Shown in pieces: positions 25,441 to 34,080 of a stretch of 64,000 nucleotides of DNA. This DNA is from Lactobacillus sp. ESL0246 (GTDB taxonomy: Bacteria; Bacillota; Bacilli; Lactobacillales; Lactobacillaceae): contig NZ_REHC01000003.1 of the NCBI RefSeq assembly GCF_003692965.1, forward strand, positions 1 through 64,000, given 5' to 3'. Position numbers and translations under genes: made by a program. Positions within the stretch are counted from its first letter, which is position 1. Every line of letters begins with the position of its first letter. The notes beneath the pieces are model-generated. The model did not search any database and was not told the DNA's origin. It worked only from the letters and a program-made list of their open reading frames with translations.

Positions 25441-26088
25441 TTATATTTCCATATTATTATACGAAACTATTTTTTGTTCTTGATCATTCATATTCATAAT
25501 GGTAATTGACGCGTTGCGTGGCCCGACACTTATGTCATAACCACCAAAGCGAGCAGCAATACTGCGAATTGTAAAGCCATGGGTAACCAACAGAATATTT
25601 TCTGCACCATCAAGCTGATGGATTAGTTTAAAGCCTTGATCAAGTCTTGTCCAATATTCTTTAGCATTTTCTGCTTCGTGAAAGGGATCAGCCTCTTTAA
25701 TCCAATCCTTGATGGTGTCAATCGATTCGTTTTTAAAAATATCATAATGATTATGATACCCGTGAGGTCCACCAATCATTTGCCAAGCCATGTCTGTATC
25801 CATTCCTTCAAAGTAACCGTAAAATTGTTCCCTAAAAAGGGGTGTTGCAAGATGCTGGATTTCATCATGATTAATATTGTGTTTAATAATATTGTCGCAC
25901 GTATCACTGGCACGTTTTAGATCACTAGATAAAGCGATATCAAATGGTACATCTTTTAGGGCTTCTCCAGCTTGCTCAGCTTCTGAAATCCCCTTTTTGG
26001 TTAAGGGAGTATCACACCATCCTTGCATTTTGTTATAACGGTTAATATAAGTTTGTCCATGGCGTACAATATAAATTCTCTTCATCAT
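25441..26088 (-). CDS. histidine phosphatase family protein (phosphoglycerate-mutase-like)
   Basis: About 215 residues. KRIYIVRHGQTYINR holds the catalytic His of the RHG motif; SSDLKRASDTCDNI and the second active-site block LLVTHGFTIRSIAARF complete the fold. Cofactor-dependent mutase-like enzymes of this kind in lactobacilli are usually broad phosphatases and not glycolytic mutases. ATG 26088 follows GGGGGAG at 26092-26098 on the minus strand; an upstream TTG is possible. Converges with livF. Substrate unknown. Confidence 0.85.
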   Translation of the reverse strand: MMKRIYIVRHGQTYINRYNKMQGWCDTPLTKKGISEAEQAGEALKDVPFDIALSSDLKRASDTCDNIIKHNINHDEIQHLATPLFREQFYGYFEGMDTDMAWQMIGGPHGYHNHYDIFKNESIDTIKDWIKEADPFHEAENAKEYWTRLDQGFKLIHQLDGAENILLVTHGFTIRSIAARFGGYDISVGPRNASITIMNMNDQEQKIVSYNNMEI

Positions 26089-26117
26089 CAATTCTCCCCC
26101 AGTCTTATTAAGTATAA

Positions 26118-26726
26118 CTATTTGTGATAGAGTTTTCTAACAGTTGAAATATCGTTCGGTTCAATTGGGTAAAGCGAGCCTACGGGATACATGACAGATT
26201 TGCCGTTATTGTGTTTAAGACCAATTGCATGACCTAATTCGTGTTCAACTGTATTAACTACTCTTTGACGACTGTAATCATAGATAGAAAAATTCTGTAA
26301 GTAGAAGATATTTAGTCTGGTTACAGCCGAGTATAAAATTCCGGTTTTAGTATAGTAATGAAATGTGGTGTAACCAGCATAATTAGTGTTGGGACTGTAA
26401 ACTTGTTCAATTACAATATTTGCCTTTTTCTTATTTTCGGTTTTGATAAAGTCAAAAGCTCCCGTATTATTCCAGGCATTAATTGCATCATTTGTAGCGG
26501 ATATTAAATCTTGATTGTCATTTAGGTCAATATAAACAAAAGCTTTAGCGGATTTCCATCGCCAACCTACTGTAGCAGGTATTTTACTTTTATTACTCTT
26601 TTTAGTCTTTTTTGCATAGACTACTTGATTAAAATTATTGTCGCTGATTGGTGCAAGGTAACCAATGGTTCCAACTATAATTAATGTGCACAATAATTTG
26701 GTAAAAAAATGATAAAATTTATTCAT
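26118..26726 (-). CDS. secreted matrixin-like zinc metalloprotease
   Basis: 202 residues with a signal peptide (KLLCTLIIVGTIGYLAP, cleavage near VYA/KKT). The metzincin motif HELGHAIGLKHN (His 162, 166, 172) is followed by the Met-turn KSVMYP, diagnostic of the M10 matrixin fold. The catalytic domain is compact and lacks prodomain and hemopexin parts, as in other bacterial matrixins. It could process surface or host proteins; the target is unknown. It lies between a phosphatase gene and a tandem repeat, and is probably transcribed alone. Confidence 0.82.
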   Translation of the reverse strand: MNKFYHFFTKLLCTLIIVGTIGYLAPISDNNFNQVVYAKKTKKSNKSKIPATVGWRWKSAKAFVYIDLNDNQDLISATNDAINAWNNTGAFDFIKTENKKKANIVIEQVYSPNTNYAGYTTFHYYTKTGILYSAVTRLNIFYLQNFSIYDYSRQRVVNTVEHELGHAIGLKHNNGKSVMYPVGSLYPIEPNDISTVRKLYHK

Positions 26727-26755
26727 GTGTTTAGTTCAACTCCATCTTCTATATT

Positions 26756-26793
26756 ATAAATTAAAATTAGTAATATAAATTAAAATTAGTAAT
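26756..26793. repeat. perfect 19-bp tandem duplication
   Basis: ATAAATTAAAATTAGTAAT occurs twice head to tail (26756-26774 and 26775-26793), 30 bases upstream of the matrixin start. It may change the spacing of that promoter region. Confidence 0.9.
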
Positions 26794-26965
26794 TTTTTCA
26801 GAAAAATTAATAGATAATTGCTAAATGGATGCAATTAATAAGGCAATAATAATTAAATATGCATTAGGAGTTAATCATTAGACACGATTGAAGTTGAAAT
26901 TATATATTAATTCAATTTCATGTTAAAATAGTATCCAAGTTTTGAAAAAATAGGTGACAAAAGCG

Positions 26966-29248
26966 ATGGATGATAAACAATTTGAACAAAAACATCTCAA
27001 TCAAATTATAAAAATGTTAAGTGAGAAGGAAAGAGAGTTATCTTCGTCAATTAAGTCTGCTGAGGGAGAGGCTAAGGATCTAAACTCGCATTTCTTTGAT
27101 GACGTGAAATTGGATTATGATGGTTATTCAACTTCAATGGAAACGGCGCTATCGATTCACCAGCAGCAACAATTACTTGATGAACGTGAGAATGCATGGC
27201 AACATGCTGCTAGACAATTGAATACGGTACAGAAATTAGAGAAGAAGCCTTATTTTGCACGGGTTGACTTTAAAGAGGGTACCGAAAAGCCAGAAACGAT
27301 TTATATTGGTCTGGGTTCGTTTGCTGATAAAAATAATCACTTTTTAATATATGATTGGAGGGCGCCAATTTCTTCAATTTATTATGATGGTAAGTTAGGC
27401 AATGTTTCATATCAATCTCCTGAAGGGGAAATATCCGTTCAGATGACTAAGAAACGGCAATTTATGATTGAAAATGGTCAAATCATCAACATGTTTGATA
27501 CCAATGAATCTATTGGCGATCAAATGCTACTGGAAGTTCTTAATGAAAAATCTAGTACACAGATGAAAACAATTGTAACGACCATCCAACATGAACAAAA
27601 TAAGATAATTCGAAATACGAGTGCAGATCTGCTGTTTGTTCAAGGGGCAGCCGGTTCAGGTAAAACTTCAGCAATTTTACAACGTATTGCCTACCTGTTA
27701 TATCGCTATCGTGGTAATTTGACGAGCAGTGATGTTATTATGTTTAGTCCCAATCAGCTTTTTAACGATTATATCAAAAACGTTCTACCCGAAATGGGTG
27801 AGCAAAATATGGTTCAAATGACATATTGGCAGTTTGTGGCTCGCAGGTTGCCAGGGATGCGTGTTGAAAATCTGTTTGATCAGTTTGAAGATAAGACTGC
27901 TGATTCAACTATTAGTAATTTTAAAGACTCAACAAGTTTCTTTAAGCTCATTAATCGCTATGCTAAACATCTTAATGAACGAGGCGTAGTCTTTAAAAAT
28001 ATTTATTTCCGCAATAAAAAGAAACCATTTTTTAATAAAGAAAAGATTAGTGATTTATATTACTCGTTTAATACCAATTATAATTTGAGTAATCGGATAG
28101 ATGCAACCCGTGAAGAACTAATCAAATTACTTAATCGAAAGATAACGTCTGAGTCAAGAAAAGCTTGGGTTGCCGATGAAATTCAGAATCTAAACCAGGA
28201 GCAGTTAAATGAATTATATGATCGTCCTGACCAAGAGTTTGAATCTGAAAAAAAGGAAGAAAAATTTTTAAGTCGAAAAATAGTAATTAAAGCTTTAGGT
28301 AGAGTCTTTCAACAAATTCGCCGTAATAGTTTTGTGAATATGCGTATGCAATACCTCAACTTTTTGCGAGCAGTTCCCAAAATGACGGACTTAAGTAAAT
28401 GGAAGATTAGCGATCAAGAGTGGGCCCAACATGTTGAGCAAACTAAGGATAATTTTATGCACCATTTTATACGCATGAATGATGTTTCGGCCTATCTTTA
28501 CCTTTATGATTTAATTACTGGTAGACAGGTAAATTATGAAATGCGCTATGCTTTTATCGATGAAATTCAAGACTATACACCATTTCAACTTTGTTATCTT
28601 AAGTATAATTTCCCCCGAGCAAAATTTACTATGTTGGGAGATCTGAACCAAGCAATTTTTACTAAAGATGAAAGTAAAAGCTTACTTAAACAGATTAGTG
28701 GGTTATTTGACCCAGAAAAAACTGATGTGGTTCAACTAACCAAGTCCTACCGCTCTACTAAGCAATTAACAGATTTCACTAAGCAAATTTTACGACAAGG
28801 TGAAAAAGTTGAATCATTTGATCGTCAAGGCCCTAAACCTGTTATTTGGAAGTGTGAAAACGACTCTGTCACATTTACAGTATTGGAACAAATACTACAA
28901 AACAACAACCAGCAAAAGTTGACAACAGCGATTATTACAAAAGATTTGGCTAGTGCAAAATTAGTTGCCCAGAAGTTGAAAGAAGCAAAAGTTAAGGCTG
29001 TTTTGATTGCTTCGGCAAACCAGCGATTAGTTAATGGCAGCCTGATTATTCCATCATATTTGGCCAAAGGACTTGAATTTGATGCTGTGATTATGTGGGA
29101 TGCGTCAAAAGCCAATTATCACCGAATTGACGAAACTCAATTGGTCTATACAATTACATCGCGTGCGATGTACAAGTTGGATTTAATATATACAGGAGAG
29201 AAGAGTCCATTACTTGACGTAAAGAGTGCCACATATGATGAAAAGTAG
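26966..29248 (+). CDS. helD: HelD-type UvrD/Rep-like ATPase (RNA polymerase recycling factor)
   Basis: About 760 residues. A coiled-coil N-terminus (SEKERELSSSIKSAEGEAKD) precedes the helicase core: Walker A QGAAGSGKTSAILQRIAYLL near residue 227, Walker B AFIDEIQDYTPFQ, motif III-like MLGDLNQAIF, motif IV-V KSYRSTKQLTDF and the C-terminal YLAKGLEFDAVIMWD. The order and the N-terminal arm match HelD, which removes stalled RNA polymerase from DNA. ATG 26966 is preferred over GTG 26954 because AGGTG lies in between. The GNAT gene follows after 9 bases. Confidence 0.88.
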   Translation: MDDKQFEQKHLNQIIKMLSEKERELSSSIKSAEGEAKDLNSHFFDDVKLDYDGYSTSMETALSIHQQQQLLDERENAWQHAARQLNTVQKLEKKPYFARVDFKEGTEKPETIYIGLGSFADKNNHFLIYDWRAPISSIYYDGKLGNVSYQSPEGEISVQMTKKRQFMIENGQIINMFDTNESIGDQMLLEVLNEKSSTQMKTIVTTIQHEQNKIIRNTSADLLFVQGAAGSGKTSAILQRIAYLLYRYRGNLTSSDVIMFSPNQLFNDYIKNVLPEMGEQNMVQMTYWQFVARRLPGMRVENLFDQFEDKTADSTISNFKDSTSFFKLINRYAKHLNERGVVFKNIYFRNKKKPFFNKEKISDLYYSFNTNYNLSNRIDATREELIKLLNRKITSESRKAWVADEIQNLNQEQLNELYDRPDQEFESEKKEEKFLSRKIVIKALGRVFQQIRRNSFVNMRMQYLNFLRAVPKMTDLSKWKISDQEWAQHVEQTKDNFMHHFIRMNDVSAYLYLYDLITGRQVNYEMRYAFIDEIQDYTPFQLCYLKYNFPRAKFTMLGDLNQAIFTKDESKSLLKQISGLFDPEKTDVVQLTKSYRSTKQLTDFTKQILRQGEKVESFDRQGPKPVIWKCENDSVTFTVLEQILQNNNQQKLTTAIITKDLASAKLVAQKLKEAKVKAVLIASANQRLVNGSLIIPSYLAKGLEFDAVIMWDASKANYHRIDETQLVYTITSRAMYKLDLIYTGEKSPLLDVKSATYDEK

Positions 29249-29257
29249 GTAGGAAAC

Positions 29258-29707
29258 ATGACAGAGTTAGAAAGTTTTTCATTTAAAAAGATTAATCAAA
29301 TGACTGGATGTGAGGTTTTTTGTCTTGCTCGTTTGCGTATCGATACCTTTGTTACTGAACAAAAAATTACTGAGCCTGAATTAGATGATCAAGATATAAC
29401 TGCAATTCATGTTTTCCGTTTGAATCAAAAGCAAACTCAAGCGGATGCTGTATGTCGTCTCTTTGAAGAAAATGGTAAATGGATGTTGGGCAGAGTCGCA
29501 GTAGCTTATAATATGCGGGGACAACATTTAGGCTCGCAAATGCTAGAGCAAGTTCATCAATATTTGAGACAAAGAGGGGTCCACAAAATTTATTGTCATG
29601 CTCAAATTCAGGCTAAACCTTTCTATGACAACTTGGGTTATAAGGTTCGTGGCAAGGTGTTTACCGAAGCGGGTCTTGAACATGTTATGATGTACTATGA
29701 TTTATAA
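29258..29707 (+). CDS. GNAT-family acetyltransferase (ElaA-like)
   Basis: 149 residues. EVFCLARLRIDTFVTEQKI at the N-terminus and the acetyl-CoA loop RVAVAYNMRGQHLGSQML are typical of ElaA-type GNAT proteins, with the late segment AKPFYDNLGYKVRG. Transfers acetyl from acetyl-CoA to an unknown amine or protein. Nine bases after helD, so probably co-transcribed, and ended by a hairpin terminator. Confidence 0.85.
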   Translation: MTELESFSFKKINQMTGCEVFCLARLRIDTFVTEQKITEPELDDQDITAIHVFRLNQKQTQADAVCRLFEENGKWMLGRVAVAYNMRGQHLGSQMLEQVHQYLRQRGVHKIYCHAQIQAKPFYDNLGYKVRGKVFTEAGLEHVMMYYDL

Positions 29708-29714
29708 AAGAACC

Positions 29715-29745
29715 AACTCGTACAATTCTTGTGCGAGTTTTTATT
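29715..29745 (+). terminator. terminator of the helD-GNAT unit
   Basis: AACTCGTACAA (29715-29725) pairs with TTGTGCGAGTT (29729-29739), with one G-U pair, over a three-base loop, followed by TTTTATTT. Confidence 0.88.
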
Positions 29746-29784
29746 TCATTTAGAAATATAGAGAATTAAAAGGAATGATCTTGA

Positions 29785-30702
29785 ATGAAGAATTATTTAC
29801 AATTTAATCGAGATGAATGGGCAAGCTTAACTGCTTCTAGTAAGCAAGTTAATGTTACTCCACAAGAATTGATAAAACTGAAATCACTAGGTGATGTGAT
29901 TAATTTGACCGATGTAAGACAAATTTATGGTACGTTAATTAAATATATTCATCTCGTATATAAAGAAAAACAAGCTTTGCAGCAAAGAAAGCAAGAATTT
30001 TTAATGCGAAATGTAACACCGGCACCATTTATTATTGGAATTTCTGGCTCAGTCGCCGTTGGTAAATCAACTACGGCAAGACTTTTACAGGTTTTATTAA
30101 GTCGGACATATCCTATGTTGCAAGTTCATTTGATGACGACAGATGGCTTTATTTATCCCAACCAAGAATTAAAAAGGCGACAGTTGTTTGATCGTAAAGG
30201 CTTTCCAGAAAGTTATAATATGAGCTTATTGCGTGATTTTTTACAAGATGTTCTTGGAGGCAAAAAAAACATTGCTTATCCTCTGTATTCGCAAGAATTA
30301 AGTGATATTATTCCTGGAAAATATGGTCATGTGAAAAGGCCTGATATTTTAATTATCGAGGGGATTAATACTCTGCAATTGCCAACTAATGGTCAAATTG
30401 TTACTAGTGATTTTTTTGATTTTTCAATTTATGTCGATGCGCAAGAGGATTTAATTGAAGAATGGTTTATGCAACGGTTTGTCCGTGTATTGGAATTAAA
30501 TAAAAATAATCCAGATAATTTTTATTATGAAATGGCTAATGGACCACGTGAAGATGCCATAAAGTTAGCACAGGATACTTGGCAGATGGTTAATCTGGTT
30601 AATCTACGAGAATATATAGCTCCAACTAAGCGGCGTGCAGATCTAATTTTGCATAAGACATCCGGTCATATTATTGATCAAATTTATTTGAAGCAATTTT
30701 AA
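29785..30702 (+). CDS. coaA: type I pantothenate kinase
   Basis: 305 residues, the usual length for bacterial CoaA. It phosphorylates pantothenate in the first step of coenzyme A synthesis. P-loop GISGSVAVGKSTTARLLQ, substrate region HLMTTDGFIYPNQELK, FDRKGFPESYNM, and IIEGINTLQL are all present. The start has AAAGGA upstream. Lactobacilli import pantothenate, which fits the ECF S component at 17138, although the two are not linked. Confidence 0.95.
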   Translation: MKNYLQFNRDEWASLTASSKQVNVTPQELIKLKSLGDVINLTDVRQIYGTLIKYIHLVYKEKQALQQRKQEFLMRNVTPAPFIIGISGSVAVGKSTTARLLQVLLSRTYPMLQVHLMTTDGFIYPNQELKRRQLFDRKGFPESYNMSLLRDFLQDVLGGKKNIAYPLYSQELSDIIPGKYGHVKRPDILIIEGINTLQLPTNGQIVTSDFFDFSIYVDAQEDLIEEWFMQRFVRVLELNKNNPDNFYYEMANGPREDAIKLAQDTWQMVNLVNLREYIAPTKRRADLILHKTSGHIIDQIYLKQF

Positions 30703-30703
30703 T

Positions 30704-30841
30704 CCTAGTTATGAAGAGAAAGAAGATTTTTTTGCAAAAGAAGATATTGAGAATTGATGTTCTTTAAAGAATTGTATTGACGCGGTTACAGATGCAGAAA
30801 TAGTTATTTCAGATAAATCATATACGATGCCACAATATTAA
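30704..30841 (+). pseudogene. short decayed coding remnant after coaA
   Basis: One frame reads SYEEKEDFFAKEDIEN, a stop, then SLKNCIDAVTDAEIVISDKS plus YTMPQY and another stop at 30839-30841. Further in-frame fragments continue to about 30900. The DAVTDAEIVIS segment faintly recalls the nucleotide-binding strand of ornithine-cyclodeaminase-like enzymes (DADIVVTAT), but this is weak. No start or ribosome site. The gene-free stretch 30703-31090 otherwise holds the efp promoter and leader. Confidence 0.35.
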
Positions 30842-30950
30842 ACCAGGTAAAGATTTGCAACCCAGGATTTAATGACGACTAAATCAATTTATTTATCAAA
30901 AAGCTGTTAGTGAAAATGTTGGAATATGACAGATTAGCATTTTAATAATT

Positions 30951-30981
30951 TTGATTACTAGGAGTATAAATTTGGTATAAT
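30951..30981 (+). promoter_or_regulatory. putative efp promoter
   Basis: TATAAT at 30976-30981 is clear. The best -35 match, TTGATT at 30951-30956, gives a long 19-base spacer. Transcription would begin near 30988, about 100 bases ahead of the efp start. Confidence 0.5.
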
Positions 30982-30988
30982 TAATTAC

Positions 30989-31060
30989 ATGAATATGATT
31001 TATTTACTACTAATTAAAAAATTTGCTTTACCTCCAGCCAGCTTGCTTTTTTGCTTTTAA
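30989..31060 (+). CDS. possible 23-residue leader peptide with Pro-Pro upstream of efp
   Basis: ATG 30989 lies at or next to the predicted transcription start, so the frame would be leaderless; no ribosome site precedes it. It encodes MNMIYLLLIKKF then ALPPASLLFCF and stops 30 bases before efp. EF-P relieves ribosome stalling at consecutive prolines, so a Pro-Pro leader could sense EF-P activity. This is speculative: the frame may be chance, and PPA is not among the strongest stall motifs. Confidence 0.25.
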   Translation: MNMIYLLLIKKFALPPASLLFCF

Positions 31061-31090
31061 CAATAATCATAGGAATAAAGGAGTATAAAA

Positions 31091-31663
31091 ATGGTTCAAG
31101 CAATTAACTTAAAAAAGGGTATGGTTTTCAGTCAAGATGGAAAAATGATTAGAGTGCTTAAGGCTAATCACCATAAGCCGGGCAAAGGCAACACTGTAAT
31201 GCAAATGGATTTGCGTAATATAGAAAGTGGAGCTGTGGTTCATAAGACCATGAGACCAACAGAGAAAGTTGAACTAATTGACATTACAAAGAAAAATGCC
31301 CAGTTTCTTTATAGTGAAGGGGATACTTATACATTTATGGACACGGAGACTTATGAACAATATGAGGTTTCTGAAAGCCAATTGGGTGATGACAAACTTT
31401 ATTTAATACCAAATATTGAAGTACAACTAGAATTTGCTAATGATAGTAAGCTTCTTGGTGTCGAACTTCCAGCAACAGTTGTAATGAAAGTGGTTCACAC
31501 TGAACCAGGGATTAAAGGTGCGACAGTTACGGGTTCAGGCAAGCCAGCAACAATGGAAACTGGTTTAGTTGTTCAAGTTCCTGATTTTATAAAGGATGGC
31601 GAAGAATTAATAATTAACACGGCTGAAGGAATTTATAAATCAAGAGCTGAAGGAAATAAATAA
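31091..31663 (+). CDS. efp: elongation factor P
   Basis: 190 residues in three beta-barrel domains. EF-P enters the ribosome E site and rescues stalling at polyproline. The tip loop HHKPGKGNT places Lys 32 at the residue that is modified in other bacteria, and the C-terminal signature region EPGIKGATVTGSGKPATMET is complete. AAAGGAG at 31077-31083 precedes ATG. Monocistronic, with a leader of about 100 bases and a strong terminator. Confidence 0.95.
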   Translation: MVQAINLKKGMVFSQDGKMIRVLKANHHKPGKGNTVMQMDLRNIESGAVVHKTMRPTEKVELIDITKKNAQFLYSEGDTYTFMDTETYEQYEVSESQLGDDKLYLIPNIEVQLEFANDSKLLGVELPATVVMKVVHTEPGIKGATVTGSGKPATMETGLVVQVPDFIKDGEELIINTAEGIYKSRAEGNK

Positions 31664-31696
31664 AATAATAAAAAAGCAAGAAAAAACCTGAAGCTA

Positions 31697-31735
31697 ACCC
31701 CCGGAATTGGACAAAGATTCCAATTCGGGGGTTTT
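31697..31735 (+). terminator. strong hairpin after efp
   Basis: AACCCCCGGAATTGGA (31697-31712) pairs with TCCAATTCGGGGGTT (31719-31733) with one mismatch or bulge, followed by TTTTC. An unusually GC-rich stem for this genome; it may come from an insertion-sequence leader (see 31739). Confidence 0.8.
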
Positions 31736-31738
31736 CTT

Positions 31739-31800
31739 ATGTCTAAATATTTACTAAAAACAAAATTAGAAGCAGTAGATTACTTATTAATACAAATTAA
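31739..31800 (+). pseudogene. possible N-terminal fragment of an IS3-type orfA transposase
   Basis: ATG 31739 opens a frame reading MSKYLLKTKLEAVDYLL, which resembles the first helix of IS3-family orfA HTH proteins (MSKYSxExKLKxVxxYL). The similarity ends after about 17 codons. With the GC-rich hairpin just upstream this could be the left end of a lost element. Short and uncertain. Confidence 0.25.
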
Positions 31801-31806
31801 TTATTT

Positions 31807-32607
31807 TTATTTATCTCCAACGGCAATTCTTGTTGTCTGCATTGAATCTTTAAATTTGTCTTCTTCTTGTAAACAAGATGTTAAGATGTCAATCAAATAC
31901 ATATTCGAAAATTGAGAATTAATAAATTTTTCGTTGTCAGTAAATCTGGGATTATAAACATGAAAAATCAAATCACTAATTTGAGCAACAGGATTATCAA
32001 GGTAGCTCGTAATTGATACTATTTTTGCAAATTGCTTTTTAGCAATTTTTAAAGTCTCAACAATAGAGCTGGTAGTTCCGCTATTTGAAATTGCCAAAAA
32101 TAAATCTTTGTTAGTTGAGATACTTGCACGCATTTTCATCCAATTTGGATCAATAAAGCTCTGAGCGTCAAAACCCATTCGCATCAACCGAAGACCAAAA
32201 GCTTCTGCTGAAACACCAGAATTACTTGAACCTATTAAAATAATATGTTCTTGACTTTTTAATAGGTTTATAAATTGTTTGATTGAATGTTGATCAATCA
32301 TTTGTTGAGTATTTTTAATAACTGTTTGGTAAAAACTAAATACTTCGCTTAAAATATCATTTTCTTGTCTAGATATATTCTTAATTAAATGCTGACTAAT
32401 ATCTACTTTCATATCGGAATAACTTGTACAACCAATTTTTTTAACAAAACGAGTAACTGTTGCACAGGAAGTTTTAGTATTATGAGCTAACTCAGTTATT
32501 TTCATATTATTAATTTTAGGACTGTTTTGTAAAATGTAATCAGCAATGGATCGTTCATTTTTAGAAAAGCGTAAATAATTTTTTTGTATTGCAACAAGTG
32601 GGTTCAA
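31807..32607 (-). CDS. MurR/RpiR-family transcriptional regulator
   Basis: 266 residues. The N-terminal HTH_6 domain (FSKNERSIADYILQNSPKIN and AHNTKTSCATVTRFVKKIGC) is followed by a SIS sugar-phosphate-binding domain (HIILIGSSNSGVSAEAFGLR, FLAISNSGTTSSIV). Such regulators respond to phosphosugars. It is divergent from the mannose-type PTS operon, which it probably controls. A palindrome at 32687-32699, between the two, is a candidate operator. Confidence 0.88.
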   Translation of the reverse strand: MNPLVAIQKNYLRFSKNERSIADYILQNSPKINNMKITELAHNTKTSCATVTRFVKKIGCTSYSDMKVDISQHLIKNISRQENDILSEVFSFYQTVIKNTQQMIDQHSIKQFINLLKSQEHIILIGSSNSGVSAEAFGLRLMRMGFDAQSFIDPNWMKMRASISTNKDLFLAISNSGTTSSIVETLKIAKKQFAKIVSITSYLDNPVAQISDLIFHVYNPRFTDNEKFINSQFSNMYLIDILTSCLQEEDKFKDSMQTTRIAVGDK

Positions 32608-32686
32608 AATAAATTCATTCCTTTTGTAATAGTTAAAACATATTGACTTTTTATATTACTAATTATAATGAATTACTATACTTAAT

Positions 32687-32699
32687 GAAAATGATTTTC
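32687..32699. promoter_or_regulatory. palindromic operator candidate between rpiR and the PTS operon
   Basis: GAAAATGATTTTC is a perfect 6-bp inverted repeat around a central G, 80 bases upstream of the regulator start. A TATAAT box on each strand (ATTATAAT, 32662-32669) is nearby. The rest of the 378-base intergenic region is AT-rich; its other recognisable signal is the operon promoter at 32932. Confidence 0.45.
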
Positions 32700-32931
32700 C
32701 TCAAGATTTAATATTATTAATTATTTTTATTGTTTCATTTAGATCAAATCTAGAAAGTAGCTAATTATCAAAGGATATAGGTAAAAATAAAATTAAAGTT
32801 ACTAATGGCAGTGTATATTTAAGATTATTTTATCAATTAAATTCTTAAAATTTTTAATTTATGCAAAGAAATTATTTGTTTATTGTGTATTTTATTTGTT
32901 TATTGTAAAAATTATTTTCTTAAAAATAAAA

Positions 32932-32960
32932 TTGCGTAAATTATTTTCTTGTAATATAAT
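32932..32960 (+). promoter_or_regulatory. promoter of the tyrosine phosphatase-PTS operon
   Basis: TTGCGT (32932-32937) and TATAAT (32955-32960) with a 17-base spacer, 26 bases upstream of the phosphatase start and just ahead of its ribosome site GAAAGGGG. Confidence 0.75.
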
Positions 32961-32985
32961 CAATCGTGAAAGGGGTTCCATAAAA

Positions 32986-34080
32986 ATGAAAGAACAACCA
33001 TATATTTTGCATAATATAAAAATAAAACGAGATGGTGATATTGTAACTATTGAATTGTATCATTCAAAGCAGCAACGTACTTATGAATTATTGGCAGGCA
33101 ATATAGCTAGTGTAAAGGGAATTAATACGAAATTGGCAACTAGTTCTAATGGTATTTTTCAAATTAAAGTACCACGTACAAGTTTGCCCCAATACTTTAT
33201 TATTAAATCTGAAAATGGTGACTTTTCAACAAATCTATTTACAGAACGAGTGCTTCCTTTGAATAATGCAATTAATATTCGTGACATGGGAGGATATGAA
33301 TCAAAGGATGGGAGATTTTTAAAGTGGGGGCTTCTTTTCCGTGGGGATCAGCTATCTAAACTGGATAAAAATGATATTGAGGTTTTAACACAGTATCATT
33401 TTAAAACCATTGTTGATTATCGTTCACCACATGAACGGCAATATCATCCCAATAAATTTTTATCAACGGTTATTCAGGTTTTAAATTGTGACCCCCAGTC
33501 AAGTTTTTCCGAAGCTGCAGCTAACGTTGTTGATTTGCGAGGTGAAAACGAAAAACTGGTGCAATCTATAAAAAATGGAGAAGTTCCTAACAAATATCTT
33601 AATGACCGTGGCGAAAATGTTATTGAAAGTTACCAAGATTTAGTTACATCTCCAGTTGCCAAACAAGCATACGGCAGAATGATCAAGGCAGTGTGTCGCA
33701 AAGAAAACTTACCTTTATTTCATCATTGTCGAGGGGGTAAAGACCGAACCGGTTTTGGTTCAATGCTGATCCTACTGTTATTGAATATAAAGGAGGAGGA
33801 TATTATTCAAGATTATATGATTACCAAAACAATTCGTAGAGATCGAAATCAGCTAAAGTATGATTTGTATCGAGAACTTGTGCAAGAAAAATCATACCTT
33901 GATTATTTAATGGCGATGATAGATACAAGAAAAAGTTATATTAAAGCAGCAATTGATAAAATTTACGACCTGTTCGATACTCCAGAAAATTATTTTCAAA
34001 AGCATTTTGGCATAACAATGGATGAGATTAATAATGTAAGAAATTTTTATTTAGAAGAAGGAACGCAATATGATAGATAA
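32986..34080 (+). CDS. tyrosine-protein phosphatase (dual-specificity-like) leading a PTS operon
   Basis: About 364 residues. The active-site loop HHCRGGKDRTGFG carries the CX5R signature with Cys 248; INIRDMGGYESKDG and LFRGDQLSKLDKND match the Y_phosphatase3 family (PF13350). The first 90 residues form an extra beta-rich domain that the second family member in this window (51879) lacks. The start is ATG 32986, set by GAAAGGGG and by the promoter, not the upstream frame. It overlaps the EIIA gene by 11 bases. Similar enzymes hydrolyse phosphotyrosine, phosphoinositides or sugar phosphates; its position suggests a phosphosugar or PTS role. Confidence 0.85.
   Translation: MKEQPYILHNIKIKRDGDIVTIELYHSKQQRTYELLAGNIASVKGINTKLATSSNGIFQIKVPRTSLPQYFIIKSENGDFSTNLFTERVLPLNNAINIRDMGGYESKDGRFLKWGLLFRGDQLSKLDKNDIEVLTQYHFKTIVDYRSPHERQYHPNKFLSTVIQVLNCDPQSSFSEAAANVVDLRGENEKLVQSIKNGEVPNKYLNDRGENVIESYQDLVTSPVAKQAYGRMIKAVCRKENLPLFHHCRGGKDRTGFGSMLILLLLNIKEEDIIQDYMITKTIRRDRNQLKYDLYRELVQEKSYLDYLMAMIDTRKSYIKAAIDKIYDLFDTPENYFQKHFGITMDEINNVRNFYLEEGTQYDR

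Noticed and set aside
26790-26808. CodY box upstream of the matrixin gene
   Set aside because: Three mismatches to the 15-bp consensus, and CodY presence in this group is uncertain; kept only as a remark.
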